From CAYZXL01 sp964482435 (lineage in GTDB: Bacteria; Auribacterota; JABMQX01), in NCBI GenBank assembly GCA_964482435.1, contig CAYZXL010000068.1, positions 1 through 26,592 of the forward strand: a DNA stretch of 26,592 nucleotides, written 5' to 3'. Below the pieces are notes generated by a model, which saw only the letters and a list, made by a program, of their open reading frames with translations, was not told the DNA's origin and did not search any database. Below are positions 1 to 10,400 of this stretch, in pieces. The position numbers were made by a program, and so were the translations under genes. Position 1 is the stretch's first letter. Each line of letters opens with the position of its first letter.

Positions 1-707
1 ACGCCTGGCCGCGAAAGCCCGCCATCGAGACGCAGATTCTCCCCGGCTGCGGCAACGTAACCTTCACCAAAGACTACATCGTTCGGATGCCGAGCGAGCT
101 GTACCAGCTCACGAAAGAGCCGATTGACTACGCTACCGGCCTGTTCACTGTCCGCGTCCGGATCACGAACGCCACTGGCGAGGCAAATCCCCCGGCGCGC
201 ACCTTCACTGCTCCCATCTGGCTGGTTGTGAAGGGGATAACTTTCACAATCGCCGGACCGAATTCCGAGGGAAGGTTGTGGAACGCTGATGGGCTGACCT
301 CTGCTCAGTATCCGAATTCCGGCGACTATTACTACAAGGACGTGAGCGCCTGGGCGCCTCTCGGGCCGGGACAAACTTCGCCGGAGATTCTGCTCGTGTT
401 CTACATCAAGGACCGCAACCCCAACTTCCAGCCGGTTATCGAGGTGTGGGCAAACGACCCGGTCGGTGTCGCCAGTTCTCAGTTCCGCGCTGAGTGCGCG
501 CGCTGCCAGCCGACCGGATCGGTCCTTGTCACATGGAATTCGGAATCCGGCTGTGCGTACATCGTCGAGGCGGCGGATACCCCCGGCGGGCCATGGGCAG
601 AAGTCTCAAAACCGGTTCGGCCCGTCGGACGGTCAGGCGAATGGGCGGATTCGCCACCTGAAGACGCCCGGTGTCGGTTCTACAGAGTCCGCCTGCTGTC
701 GCCCTGA
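1..707 (+). CDS. C-terminal part of a secreted Ig-like/beta-sandwich protein (5' end outside window)
   Basis: The reading frame is open from the first bases of the window (frame of base 3) to the TGA at 705-707, so the start lies upstream. The visible part has two modules. Residues before about 150 (counted from the Met at 87) are beta-rich, with phrases such as YATGLFTVRVRITNATGE and WLVVKG, resembling Ig-like domains I associate with large exported proteins of planctomycete-like bacteria. The last ~65 residues form a second small beta domain (VTWNSESGCAYIVEAAD through CRFYRVRL) that closely resembles the C-terminus of the 1012-aa protein at 7446-10484. No catalytic motif is visible. A cell-surface or secreted structural role is inferred. 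The next gene starts 64 bp downstream in the same direction. Confidence 0.75.
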   Translation, partial: AWPRKPAIETQILPGCGNVTFTKDYIVRMPSELYQLTKEPIDYATGLFTVRVRITNATGEANPPARTFTAPIWLVVKGITFTIAGPNSEGRLWNADGLTSAQYPNSGDYYYKDVSAWAPLGPGQTSPEILLVFYIKDRNPNFQPVIEVWANDPVGVASSQFRAECARCQPTGSVLVTWNSESGCAYIVEAADTPGGPWAEVSKPVRPVGRSGEWADSPPEDARCRFYRVRLLSP

Positions 708-771
708 GAGCAAGAAATTGTGAAGGCGCTTCCGGTTTCAGCAATTACGACCTTTTCGGAGGAAATGAAAG

Positions 772-1914
772 ATGAGAGTTGCATTCGGGCTTTTGACTGG
801 TTTGGTGGTAGTGATTGCCGCGGCAGGAGTCGTCCGTCCCCCGTTGAGCGCTGAAGAGCCTGCGGCTCCCGCTCCTGCGCTGGAAAGAAAATGGTTTGTC
901 GAGGTCGGTCCGTTCTGGCGAGCCGGTGGGGACGTGGATTTCAAAGTCAAGTCCCTTCCGGCGATTCCGTTTTCTCGACCTTCGGCCGTCCCGACGAGCA
1001 AGGTTGGCCCAGCCGACCGCGTCGCCGACAGACAGTACGACGATGGTTTCGTAAGGATGGACTACGGGACGGGCGTCTGGGACACCGACACCTGGTACTG
1101 GGGCTACCACAACTCCAGTCAGGTTGTTGGCGATCAGCTCGTCTTCCACGGGAGCACTTTTGCCGCCAGCGGGCAGACATTCCCGCCCAGAGACGCCTTT
1201 TCGCTTGACCTCGACGACGAATTCGGAGGCGAACTCAGAATCGGCCGGACCATTTTCGCCTGCAAGTGCCTGACCGGAATGCTCATTCTCGGAGGTGGAT
1301 TCACCTCCTTCTCCGGAAGCACCGGGTTCGACGACCTCGGATATGTCTGGAACTCTGAAGGCGGGATGATTGCCGACAGGTACAACCTCTTGGCCGACCC
1401 CGAGTTGCTTCCAGCGGCGCCTTATTCCGGAACCAAAGAAGGACCCGGCTACGTCATTCCTAACATCCCGGCGAAGCGAGACATAAGCGGAGGACGAGGG
1501 GGCGGGCCGCCTCTCACGGAGATATTCCACAGCGTCCGTCAGGACATTGACGTGGACCTCTGGGTTGTCTCGCTGGGCTTTGGCGTCCGGGCGGGCGGGC
1601 CGCATGTATCATATCTGTTGGGTGCAGGATTGACAGGCAACTTCCTCAGCGCTGACTCCGCCTTCAGTTGGGCGGCAACCGAGAAGGGCGTAGCCCTCGA
1701 TTCGATGCAAGTCTCCGACGACGATTGCGCCTTCGAGCTGGGCGCCTACGGCGAAGCAGGACTCTGTTTCGGCCTGAGCAAAAGGATGACGCTGATCCTG
1801 AGGGCACGCTACGACTATTTGTTTGACGACGCAGAGATGGACTTCTCCAACACGAGCGCCAACATTGACCTCAGCGGCGTTTCGGCGTCGGTAGGAGTCG
1901 GCCTGTCGTTGTAG
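772..1914 (+). CDS. putative outer-membrane beta-barrel protein, 380 aa
   Basis: The ATG at 772 follows a GGAGGAAA ribosome-binding site at 759-766. Residues 1-27 form a signal peptide: a hydrophobic core (LLTGLVVVIAAAGVV) and a cleavage-like region around LSAEEP. The mature part opens with KWFVEVGPFWRAGGDVDF, the amphipathic, aromatic-rich strand typical at the start of outer-membrane barrels. It ends in alternating strands (RMTLILRARYDYLF, SVSASVGVGLSL). Loops are rich in Gly, Asp and Ser, and there are no hydrophobic transmembrane helices after the signal peptide. I do not recognise a named family. The barrel assignment rests on strand pattern only, and the terminal residue is Leu rather than the common Phe. 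It sits between two genes for exported proteins, which fits an envelope role. Confidence 0.7.
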   Translation: MRVAFGLLTGLVVVIAAAGVVRPPLSAEEPAAPAPALERKWFVEVGPFWRAGGDVDFKVKSLPAIPFSRPSAVPTSKVGPADRVADRQYDDGFVRMDYGTGVWDTDTWYWGYHNSSQVVGDQLVFHGSTFAASGQTFPPRDAFSLDLDDEFGGELRIGRTIFACKCLTGMLILGGGFTSFSGSTGFDDLGYVWNSEGGMIADRYNLLADPELLPAAPYSGTKEGPGYVIPNIPAKRDISGGRGGGPPLTEIFHSVRQDIDVDLWVVSLGFGVRAGGPHVSYLLGAGLTGNFLSADSAFSWAATEKGVALDSMQVSDDDCAFELGAYGEAGLCFGLSKRMTLILRARYDYLFDDAEMDFSNTSANIDLSGVSASVGVGLSL

Positions 1915-2296
1915 GGTCAGGGCAAAGCGCCTGTCAGTACGACAGAGCCAGACTCTGCTTGTTAGGCGTAGGGTTGCTGCGCACCGTAGTGCGTGGAGAT
2001 AGATTTCTCTTTTCAGCCTTCACCTGCCAAAGAATGGCCTTTTCTCCAAGGCTCGGTGGCGGACGTCGCCAGGGGCCTTGCCATGCCTTCCCCGCAAATC
2101 GCACAATATGGGGTCGCAGCCCGGGAGGCGCACTCCTGCCTTTGGTGAAAAACCGGAACATTTGCCCCCTACCGTTGTCTAAAATCGGTGGGGAAGAGCT
2201 ACCGAACAATTCCCCTTGAGTTGCCGCGCCCGCTAACGAGTCGGATGGTGGCGGTCGGAGAACAACAACGGATTCCAATTATTGAGGAGGAATAAG
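1915..2296 (+). other. intergenic spacer before the alpha-2-macroglobulin gene
   Basis: About 380 bp with no convincing gene. One imperfect hairpin lies at 2047-2080 (CAAGGC/GCCTTG outer arms, TGGCG/CGCCA inner arms) without a following T-run. A TAAAAT at 2180-2185 could serve as a -10 box, but no good -35 lies at the right distance. The stretch ends in a strong ribosome-binding site (GAGGAGG, 2284-2290) belonging to the next gene. Confidence 0.5.
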
Positions 2297-5200
2297 ATGA
2301 GTTGGAAGAAATGTCTTTTCGGGATTTTGTCTTTTGCGTCCGTGGCGTTTGTCGTCGGCCTGGTGCGATTCGCCTTTGTGGCGCCGGTGGTGAAGGAGGC
2401 CGCGGGGCAAGAAGTACAGATCAAGCTGATTCGGGTCGGACAGGATGATGTTTCGCTGAGGTTCTCCGGATTGCCGAAGGGGACGGAGAGGCTGTGGGCG
2501 AAGATTACGGACCTCGACGGGAAAGAGCTTGCCGGAGCCTCGAGGGTGTTTGACAGCGGCGAAATCCAGGTAAGAATCCCGGCGAAGATTGATGCGAAAC
2601 AGCTCGCGAAGTACGTGGTGGAGTATTGGATTGTTGGGCGCGAGCCACGGTATCGCAAGAGCCTCTTCTACCTCGCCGACAAGTTGCAGACGATTGTACT
2701 CGGCCAGAAGGAATATTACGCCGGATCATTAGCGGGGCTGCGGGTCATCGTTCGCAATCACACCGCGGACCAGGCAATCGAAGGAGCGAAAGTCGCCATT
2801 TCCGTTGCCAGGGATGGAAAAGAGACCCAGCTCTTCGATGGCAAAACCAATGCAGAAGGCACGCTTGACGCATCGTTCAAGATGCCCGCCGTTGAGGAAG
2901 GCGCCGCGGAACTCAAGGTTGCCGTCGAGACCGACATAGGCAAAGATGAGGTCAAGGAGAGCATTCGCCTCAGGAGCGGCAGCAAAATTCTGCTGACGAC
3001 CGATAAGCCGATGTACCAGCCGGGGCAGCTCATCCACATGAGGTCGCTTGCTCTGACCGTGCCCGATTCCAAAGCGATTGAGAATTCGACCGCAACCTTC
3101 GAGGTCATGGACTCAAAAGGGAACAAGGTCTTCAAAAAAGAGACGAAGACCAACGAATTCGGCGTCTCCTTCGCCGAGTTCCAGCTCGCCGACGAGCTGA
3201 ACCAGGGGAGGTACACCGTCCGCGTTATCATCGGCAAAGGCCAGCAGGAAAAGACCGTGACCGTCGAGCGGTACGTCCTCCCGAAATTCAAAATTGTCCT
3301 CAAGACCGAAAAGGACTTCTACGAGCCGGGCGAGACCGTCAAGGGCGACGTGCAGGTGGACTACTTCTTCGGCAAGCCCGTCGCGGAAGGGAAGCTGACA
3401 ATTCAATTCTCGAAATTCGATGTCGGCTTTGAGGAGTTCGCAAAAATCACCGCCGATTTGGACAAGGAGGGGCACTACAAATTCGAGCAAAAGTTGCCGG
3501 ATGCCTTTGTGGGTCAGCCCCTCGAGCAGGGCAAAGCCTTCGTGAAGGTGGACGTTTCCGTCGTGGACTCCGCAGAGCACAAGGAAGCTTTGACCAGAAA
3601 CATCAGCGTCACGAAATCAGCCATCACGGTCGTTGCCGTCCCCGAAAGCGGCGACCTTATCCCGAACATCGAAAACACAATCTATTTCGTGACGACCTAC
3701 GCCGACAGCCGACCGGCGAAAACCGAGATGTCCTTAGGGCTGAGCGGAGCAATGTGGGCCGTGAAGCCGCCGCCGGAGGGAGTCCGTGTCAAGACCGACG
3801 AGGGAGGGTTCGGTTCCTTCGGGCTTATCCCGGCAACGGAAAAAGTCAACCTCAAGATCGAGGGGAAGGACGAGAAGGGAAATCGTTTTTCCCAGTCCAT
3901 CGAGCTTCAGCCGAAACCGCAGGGCACCGAGAGCGTCCTGGTGAGGACGGATCGGGCGCTGTACAAGGTCGGGGATTCGCTGGAGGTCAAGATTGTCACG
4001 ACGAAGAAGAGAGGGAGCGCATACATTGACGTCATTCGGGACAATCAGACGATACTGACGAAGACCCTGACCCTCTCCGAAGGATCGGCAGAGACTCGGG
4101 TTGACCTGAATGAGAACCTCGTCGGAGCGGTTGGCTTGAGCGCCTATATCATCTCGAAAGATGGCAATATCGTCCGCGACCGCAAGCTCTTCTTCGTTGA
4201 TCCGGCGAACGATTTGAACCTTGGCATTTCGTCCGACAAGGAGACCTACCTCCCCGCCGAATACGCGAAGGTCAACTTCAAAGTCACTGACAAGGGAGGG
4301 CATCCGGTTCTCGCCGCCCTCGGAATCATGGTGGTGGATGAAGCGGTCTTTGCGCTTCAGGAAATGCAGCCCGGAATGGAGAAGGTCTATTTCTACCTCG
4401 AAGAACAGATAATGAAGCCGAGGTACGAAATCCACGGATACGATATGAAGGAAATCGTCCGACCGCCTTCTCCCGAAGAGCGGGTTGCTGCTGGGCAGGA
4501 GCTCGCAATCAAGGAAAAAGCCGCCAGAGTCCTCCTCGCCTCGGCGGAAGGTTTCGCCGGGTATGCTGTTGACGTTGACACATACCGCCTCAAGGGCGAG
4601 GACGCCGCCTATGGCATCGCCATCACCGAGCATCTCATGAAAAAGTACGAGACCATCGGAAAGGCTTTTGAATCGTTCCGGGGACGTGCCCAGAAAGAAA
4701 AGGAAGCCTTTTTCCAGAGAATTGGCTGGGACGCTAACAAGCCAGTAACCCTCCAGTTCCTCATCGAGCAGAGATACCTTCTGAAACGCGACATTGTTGA
4801 CCCCTGGGGCAACCAATTCGAGCTGCGGGGAAACTGGTGCAATAGCTGCAAGACCTACCACGGATTTGAGCTTCTGACATACGGCGTGGATGGAATCAAG
4901 GGAACCGTGGACGACGTATGGATCCCGGAAAGCCGGTATGCCTTGGACGAGAGGCAGCAAAAACGAGGCGGATTTGTCCGTCGCCGGTTTGCCGGCGGGG
5001 CCGAGGTTATGGCCGAAGAAGCCATGCCTGAGGCTCTTAGAATGAACGTTATGGCGCCGCCCGCTGCCGCCCGGCCTATGGAGAAATTCGCCCTCGCAAA
5101 AGGCGAGTCCGCTGGTGAGGGCGGCGGGGCTCCCGAACCCCCGCGCGTCCGGAAGTTCTTCCCCGAGACCCTGTATTTCAACCCGCTCCTGATAACCGAC

Positions 5201-7243
5201 GCTAATGGCTCCGCGAGCGCGGAGATTCAGCTCGCCGACTCCATCACAACGTGGCGGCTGACTTCTATGGCGTCCTCGAAGACCGGCATGCTCGGCTCGA
5301 AAACTTTCCCGATGCGAGTCTTCCAGGATTTCTTCATTGACATTGACTTCCCCATTTCGCTGATTCAGAACGACCAGGTGTCAGTCCCCGTCGCCGTTTA
5401 CAATTACTTGCCGACCGAACAGAAAATCCTCCTCAAAGCCGAGAAGGCCGACTGGTTCACGCTCCTCGACGAGCCAGAGAAGGAAGTCATCCTTCGACCC
5501 GACGAGGTCAGAGCCGTCTATTTCACCCTCAAAGTGAACAAAATCGGCAACTTCGGTTTCACGGTTTACGGCTACGGTGAAAAGAAGAGCGACGCGATTT
5601 CCCGCTCGATTGAAGTCGAGCCGGATGGAAAAGAGACCCTCTTCAACGCCACCGGGCGCCTCGAGAAGGAGGTTGTTGCCAATGTCAACATTCCGGCGGA
5701 GGCGATTGACGATGCAAGCAAAATCTTCGTGAAGGTTTATCCGGGCGTCTTCTCCCAGGTCGTGGAGGGAATGGACAAGATTTTGCAGATGCCGTTTGGC
5801 TGCTTCGAGCAGACCTCCTCCGCCACCTACCCCAACATCCTCGTCCTCGACTACATGAAGGCCACGGGAAAAATCACACCGGAAATCCAGATGAAAGCCG
5901 AGGGCTTCGTCAACGCGGGCTATCAGAGGCTGCTGAGCTACGAAGTTCCCGGCGGGGGATTCGAGTGGTTCGGCAAGCCCCCGGCTCACAACGTTCTGAC
6001 CACCTACGGGCTGCTGGAATTCTACGACATGAGCAAGGTCCACGACGTTGACCCGAACGTCATCTCCCGCACTCAGGATTGGCTTGTGAAGCAGCAGAAA
6101 GAGGACGGCTCCTGGAAGCCGAGCGAAGGAGGAATCGCCGAAGGAGCCATTAACAAGTTCCAGAACGACGTTCTCCGCATGACCGCCTACGCAACGTGGG
6201 CTCTTGTGGCGACCGAGTATAAAGGCCCAGCCACCGCCAAAGCAGTTGACTATCTCGAGAAGAACATGGACAAGGCCCTCGACAATTACACCCTTGCGAT
6301 GCTGGCAAACGCCTTTGTCCTCCACGACAAAAACGGCGCCACCGCCGCAGCCCTCATTCGCCAGCTTCTCGACAAAAAGGCGGAGGAAGAAGGGCTGATT
6401 TACTGGCCCATGAAGGACGAGACCCCGACCTTCGGCAGAGGCGAATCCGGCGTCATCGAGGCCACCGCCCTCGCCTGCCAGGCCCTCCTCCGTTACGGCA
6501 AGCATCCGGCGATCGTCAGCAAGGTGAACGACTATCTGGTCAAGAAGAAAGACCCCAACGGGACATGGCATTCGACCCAGGCGACGATTCAGGCCCTCAA
6601 GGCTCTCCTGATGTCCATCAAGGAAGCGACCCAGGAAGTCCAGGGAACGATTCACCTCTCAATCAACGGCAAGGAGGCAGCCGTCCTGAAAATTGACAGA
6701 ACCAACTCCGACATCCTCCAGCTCGTTGACCTCAAGAGCCAGACCGTCGAGGGCGAAAACACCGTCAAGCTCACCATCGAGGGCGAAGGGAGCATGTTCT
6801 ATCAGGTCGTCGGGCGGCATTACCTGCCCTACCGCGAGCTTCACGTTGGGAAGGAGCCGATGAGCATTGACGTCGCTTACGACAAGACCGAACTTGCAGT
6901 CAACGACACAGTCCAGTGCAAAGTCGCCGTGACGAACAACCGCCCGGCAGCCGCAAAAATGGTCATCGTTGACCTCGGTCTGCCGCCCGGCTTCACGGTT
7001 CTGACTGAGGATTTGAACGACCTCGTCGAGAAAGGCGTCATGGAAAAATATTCTCTCACCGGCCGCCAGATTATCGTCTATCTGCGGGAAGTTCCCGCGG
7101 ACAAGCCAGTGGTCTTGAAGTACCGATTGATGGCTCGGTTCCCCATCAAGGCGAAAGCCGCCAAGTCCGTCGCCTATGAGTATTATGACCCCAGCGTGAG
7201 GGACGAAGCAGCCCCCCAGGAAATCCTCGTCAAAGCCGAATAG
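2297..7243 (+). CDS. alpha-2-macroglobulin family thioester protein, 1648 aa, with pseudopilin-like insert
   Basis: Start chosen at ATG 2297, 6 nt after GGAGG. An in-frame TTG at 2282 overlaps that ribosome-binding site and is unlikely. An N-terminal signal or anchor (about residues 7-32) places it in the periplasm or on the surface. MG2-type sequence (DKPMYQPGQ) is near residue 240 and MG3-type (DYFFGKPVAEGK) near 355. A first MG6 half (VVDEAVFALQEMQPG) is near 680. A segment at 800-880 resembles the GspG pseudopilin C-terminus (DPWGNQFEL at 835, then YGVDGIKGTVDD). A Pro/Ala/Glu-rich bait-like stretch is at 893-953, followed by FFPETLYFNP. The thioester motif GCFEQ has Cys1169 and Gln1172, followed by an alpha-helical TED domain and a C-terminal receptor-binding-like domain. 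The family traps proteases: bait cleavage exposes the thioester, which binds the attacker covalently. The architecture resembles animal A2M/TEP proteins. No pbpC is adjacent. An intrinsic terminator follows. Confidence 0.93.
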   Translation: MSWKKCLFGILSFASVAFVVGLVRFAFVAPVVKEAAGQEVQIKLIRVGQDDVSLRFSGLPKGTERLWAKITDLDGKELAGASRVFDSGEIQVRIPAKIDAKQLAKYVVEYWIVGREPRYRKSLFYLADKLQTIVLGQKEYYAGSLAGLRVIVRNHTADQAIEGAKVAISVARDGKETQLFDGKTNAEGTLDASFKMPAVEEGAAELKVAVETDIGKDEVKESIRLRSGSKILLTTDKPMYQPGQLIHMRSLALTVPDSKAIENSTATFEVMDSKGNKVFKKETKTNEFGVSFAEFQLADELNQGRYTVRVIIGKGQQEKTVTVERYVLPKFKIVLKTEKDFYEPGETVKGDVQVDYFFGKPVAEGKLTIQFSKFDVGFEEFAKITADLDKEGHYKFEQKLPDAFVGQPLEQGKAFVKVDVSVVDSAEHKEALTRNISVTKSAITVVAVPESGDLIPNIENTIYFVTTYADSRPAKTEMSLGLSGAMWAVKPPPEGVRVKTDEGGFGSFGLIPATEKVNLKIEGKDEKGNRFSQSIELQPKPQGTESVLVRTDRALYKVGDSLEVKIVTTKKRGSAYIDVIRDNQTILTKTLTLSEGSAETRVDLNENLVGAVGLSAYIISKDGNIVRDRKLFFVDPANDLNLGISSDKETYLPAEYAKVNFKVTDKGGHPVLAALGIMVVDEAVFALQEMQPGMEKVYFYLEEQIMKPRYEIHGYDMKEIVRPPSPEERVAAGQELAIKEKAARVLLASAEGFAGYAVDVDTYRLKGEDAAYGIAITEHLMKKYETIGKAFESFRGRAQKEKEAFFQRIGWDANKPVTLQFLIEQRYLLKRDIVDPWGNQFELRGNWCNSCKTYHGFELLTYGVDGIKGTVDDVWIPESRYALDERQQKRGGFVRRRFAGGAEVMAEEAMPEALRMNVMAPPAAARPMEKFALAKGESAGEGGGAPEPPRVRKFFPETLYFNPLLITDANGSASAEIQLADSITTWRLTSMASSKTGMLGSKTFPMRVFQDFFIDIDFPISLIQNDQVSVPVAVYNYLPTEQKILLKAEKADWFTLLDEPEKEVILRPDEVRAVYFTLKVNKIGNFGFTVYGYGEKKSDAISRSIEVEPDGKETLFNATGRLEKEVVANVNIPAEAIDDASKIFVKVYPGVFSQVVEGMDKILQMPFGCFEQTSSATYPNILVLDYMKATGKITPEIQMKAEGFVNAGYQRLLSYEVPGGGFEWFGKPPAHNVLTTYGLLEFYDMSKVHDVDPNVISRTQDWLVKQQKEDGSWKPSEGGIAEGAINKFQNDVLRMTAYATWALVATEYKGPATAKAVDYLEKNMDKALDNYTLAMLANAFVLHDKNGATAAALIRQLLDKKAEEEGLIYWPMKDETPTFGRGESGVIEATALACQALLRYGKHPAIVSKVNDYLVKKKDPNGTWHSTQATIQALKALLMSIKEATQEVQGTIHLSINGKEAAVLKIDRTNSDILQLVDLKSQTVEGENTVKLTIEGEGSMFYQVVGRHYLPYRELHVGKEPMSIDVAYDKTELAVNDTVQCKVAVTNNRPAAAKMVIVDLGLPPGFTVLTEDLNDLVEKGVMEKYSLTGRQIIVYLREVPADKPVVLKYRLMARFPIKAKAAKSVAYEYYDPSVRDEAAPQEILVKAE

Positions 7244-7273
7244 CCACGGGCCCAAAGCCTGTCCAAATCAAGT

Positions 7274-7311
7274 CGGAGCGCCCAGTTTTTCGGGCGCTCC
7301 GGTTCTTTTTT
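7274..7311 (+). terminator. intrinsic terminator after the alpha-2-macroglobulin gene
   Basis: A perfect 10-bp stem (CGGAGCGCCC at 7274-7283 with GGGCGCTCCG at 7292-7301) encloses an 8-nt loop and is followed by a T-rich tail (7303-7311). It begins 31 bp after the stop codon and should end the alpha-2-macroglobulin transcript. Confidence 0.92.
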
Positions 7312-7445
7312 CTTATTCCGAAAACGCCCGCGTCCTGCGGCGCTTGACGGGCGGCTCCCCTTGTGTCATCCTACTTACGAAGAACCACGAAACAAGCGAT
7401 AGTCTGACCTGGAACCGCGCGGTTCCTCGACAGGGAGACTAAAAC

Positions 7446-10400
7446 ATGCATCGAGCAAAGACTTCTTTTGCGATCGGGTTCGTTGGCCTTATTCTCGGTC
7501 CGATTTCGGTACAGTTTCCAAGTACGAACTGCTTTGCGGTTACGGCGGTTACGGTTTCGCCGTCAACCTACACGCTGGGGGATGTCGCAACCGTAGTTCT
7601 CGTGCAGGCGAACACGGCAGCCGCGGGAAACACATTAGTCTTCGACGTTTACATTGACGCGGATGGCGACAAGAGCATTGACCCCGAGGACTGGCGCTTC
7701 AGTAGCTTTGAAATCGCCGACGGGCAAGCCCCTCACCTCGGCAACGCGGATTACTGGCACGACGAGGACAGTGCAAAGAACTCTTCTGTAAAGGCAACTC
7801 TCGCCGCCAACGGAAGCTGGTGGTTCTCCGGCCATTTCATCGTCAAGGTTACCGACGCGAACGCCTCAACCGCGAAGGCCGCCTTCACCGTGATTCAGGA
7901 CACCGCCAACCCCTGCGTGGTCTCGGGCGAGGTCCTTCTCGAAGGCTCGCCCGCCGGCGGCGCCATCATCCAGGTCGTTGACGTAGCAACCGGCAACGAA
8001 AGGGTTACCGTCGTTACAGAAGGCGATGGCACGTTTGAGTTCCGAATCAAGTCTCCTGGCGATTACTCTGTTCAAGCTTTCCTGCCAGACGCAGTCAGCA
8101 AGTACGAAGAGGGAAGCGCGCAAGAACTCACTGTATCCGAGGGGGACAATTCCCTTCTCGAACCTCTTGTCGTTTTCGCTGGGGACCGCACGATTTCAGG
8201 AAGAGTCACTGCCTCTGACAGCGGCGACGGTTTCCGGGGCGTGTTGGTCTTCGGCGGGGAGGAGGAACTCTTCACTCTGACAGCCACCGACGACAACGGT
8301 TACTATTCGCTCGCGGTTGTGGATGGCGATTGGTCGGTTTCTGCACTGAGCGAACAGATAGGGAGGTTCGGATACCTTCCCCCCGAGAGGCGCTCGGTCA
8401 CCGTCTCCGGTTCCGACGTCAGTGGAATCGGCTTGTCATGCCCGCGAGCAACTACTCTCATCAGTGGAAACGTCAAAGACAGCCAGACCCAGCAAGGCTT
8501 GCAGGGCTACTCGGTCTATGCGAAAGTCCAGGACGGCGACGAGGACCAGGAAGACCTGATTGCCTACACGGCGGCAGACGGCTCGTACAAAATCGGAGTT
8601 GTTCAGGGACAATGGCTCGTTGACTTGGAGGAGGATAGGCTCATTGGAACCGGCTACGCTGACCCCCCGACCCAGACCGTCAGCGCCCCCGCCTCGGGAA
8701 CCGTCTCCGGAATAGACTTCCTCCTCGAAAAGGCCGGCACAATCACCGGCCACGTTTACGAAGACGACGGAATCACCCCCGTCGCGGGGGCGCAAGTGAG
8801 CGTTGCCATCTTCGGTACCTGGAATTGGGTCACAGGAGACCAAACCAAGTCCGACGGCAGCTACCGAGTCGAAGTTCCAGCCGGCACGTTCATGGTCGTC
8901 GTGAGCAACATTTCCGGCTGGCTAACTCAATTCTACAATCGGAAGCGATTCTTTCCCGATGCTACCTCCGTCAGCGTGATCGCCGGGCAGGAAACCTCCG
9001 GAATTGACTTCGTCCTCGAGCCCGCCGCCACGATAACCGGGCATGTCTATCAAGTGGACGGAATCACTCCCATCGCCGGCGCCAGTGCGCAAGCCTTCGA
9101 CGACTTCGGAAACACTTTTTTTGCCGATGCCGTGACCGGGGACGACGGACTCTACTCCATCGCCGTCCCCGGCGGCAGCTACAGGGTCTGGGCGGACGCT
9201 GGCGAGCACTGGGTCGCCGAGTATTACGACGACGCCCACAACCCCGATGACGCCACAGTCATAACGCTGGCTGTTGCCGAACAAAAGTCCGGAATTGACT
9301 TCGTCCTCGAGCCCGCCGCGACCATTGTCGGACACGTTTACGAAGACGACGGAACCACCCCCGTCGAGGGGGCGCAAGTGAGCGTTGCCATCTTCGGCAC
9401 CTGGAATTGGGTAGCAGGAGACCAAACGAAGACCGACGGTAGCTACCGGGTGGAAGTTCCACCCGGCACGTTCATGGTCGTCGTGGGCAACATTTCCGGC
9501 TGGCTGACTCAATTCTACAATCGCAAACGATTCTTCGCCGACGCGACGCAGGTCAACGCAACCGCCGGGCAGGACACCTCCGGAATTGATTTCGTCCTCG
9601 AGCCCGCCGCGACGATAAGCGGACATGTCTATCAAGAGGACGGAATCACTCCCATCGCCGGCGCCGATGTGCGAGCCTTCGACGAGCTCGGAAACACTTT
9701 TTTTGCCGATGCCGTGACCGGGGACGACGGACTCTACTCCATCTTTGTCCCCAGCGGCAGCTACAGAGTCTGGGCGGACGCCGGCGACCGCTGGGTCGGC
9801 GAGTTTTACGACGACGCCCATAACATCAGTGACGCTAAAGTCATAACGCTGGTTGTTCCCGAACAAAAGTTGGGAATTGACTTCGCCCTCACCGAGGCCA
9901 CCGCAACAATCGAGGGGCACGTTTACCAGCAGGACGGAGCCATGCCGATTGCGGGCGTACAGGTGTACGCTCGCGACCACGTAACCGAAGATTTCGTGGG
10001 CGGGACCGAAAGCGGCCCCGACGGCAGCTACATTCTGCATGTCTCGCCGGGCACATTCACAGTCTGGGCCTGGAAGCATCACTGGAACTTGCAGTATTAC
10101 GACCACACGGCTTCGTCAGGGAAGGCCACTCCCGTTACAGTATCCGGGTCGCAAGCCGTGCAGAACGTTGATTTCGCCCTCGAGTGGATTCCATTCGTCG
10201 TCGAGACGATGTCGAGAAGCTCCCAGTGGCCCGGCTGCATGGAGGTGCGCTGGGCGTGGGTCCCCGGAATGCTGTACTCCGTTTTCTGGACGGAAGAACT
10301 CGATGGGACCGATACAATCTGGCACGAAGTCCCCAAGCCTGAAAAAGACATAGTCAAGGAGGGAACCGCCGGCGGCTTCATGACCTGGATTGACAAAGGC

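Noticed and set aside
745..1605. 286-aa minus-strand frame opposite the beta-barrel gene
   Set aside because: Arg/Val-rich composition with no motif; the plus frame has a ribosome-binding site, signal peptide and strand pattern.
2282..2296. TTG at 2282 as the alpha-2-macroglobulin start
   Set aside because: It overlaps the GAGGAGG ribosome-binding site of the ATG at 2297.
5381..6655. 424-aa minus-strand frame inside the alpha-2-macroglobulin gene (and a 408-aa one at 3734-4960)
   Set aside because: Long antisense frames arise from codon bias in GC-rich genes; the plus strand carries the thioester and MG motifs.
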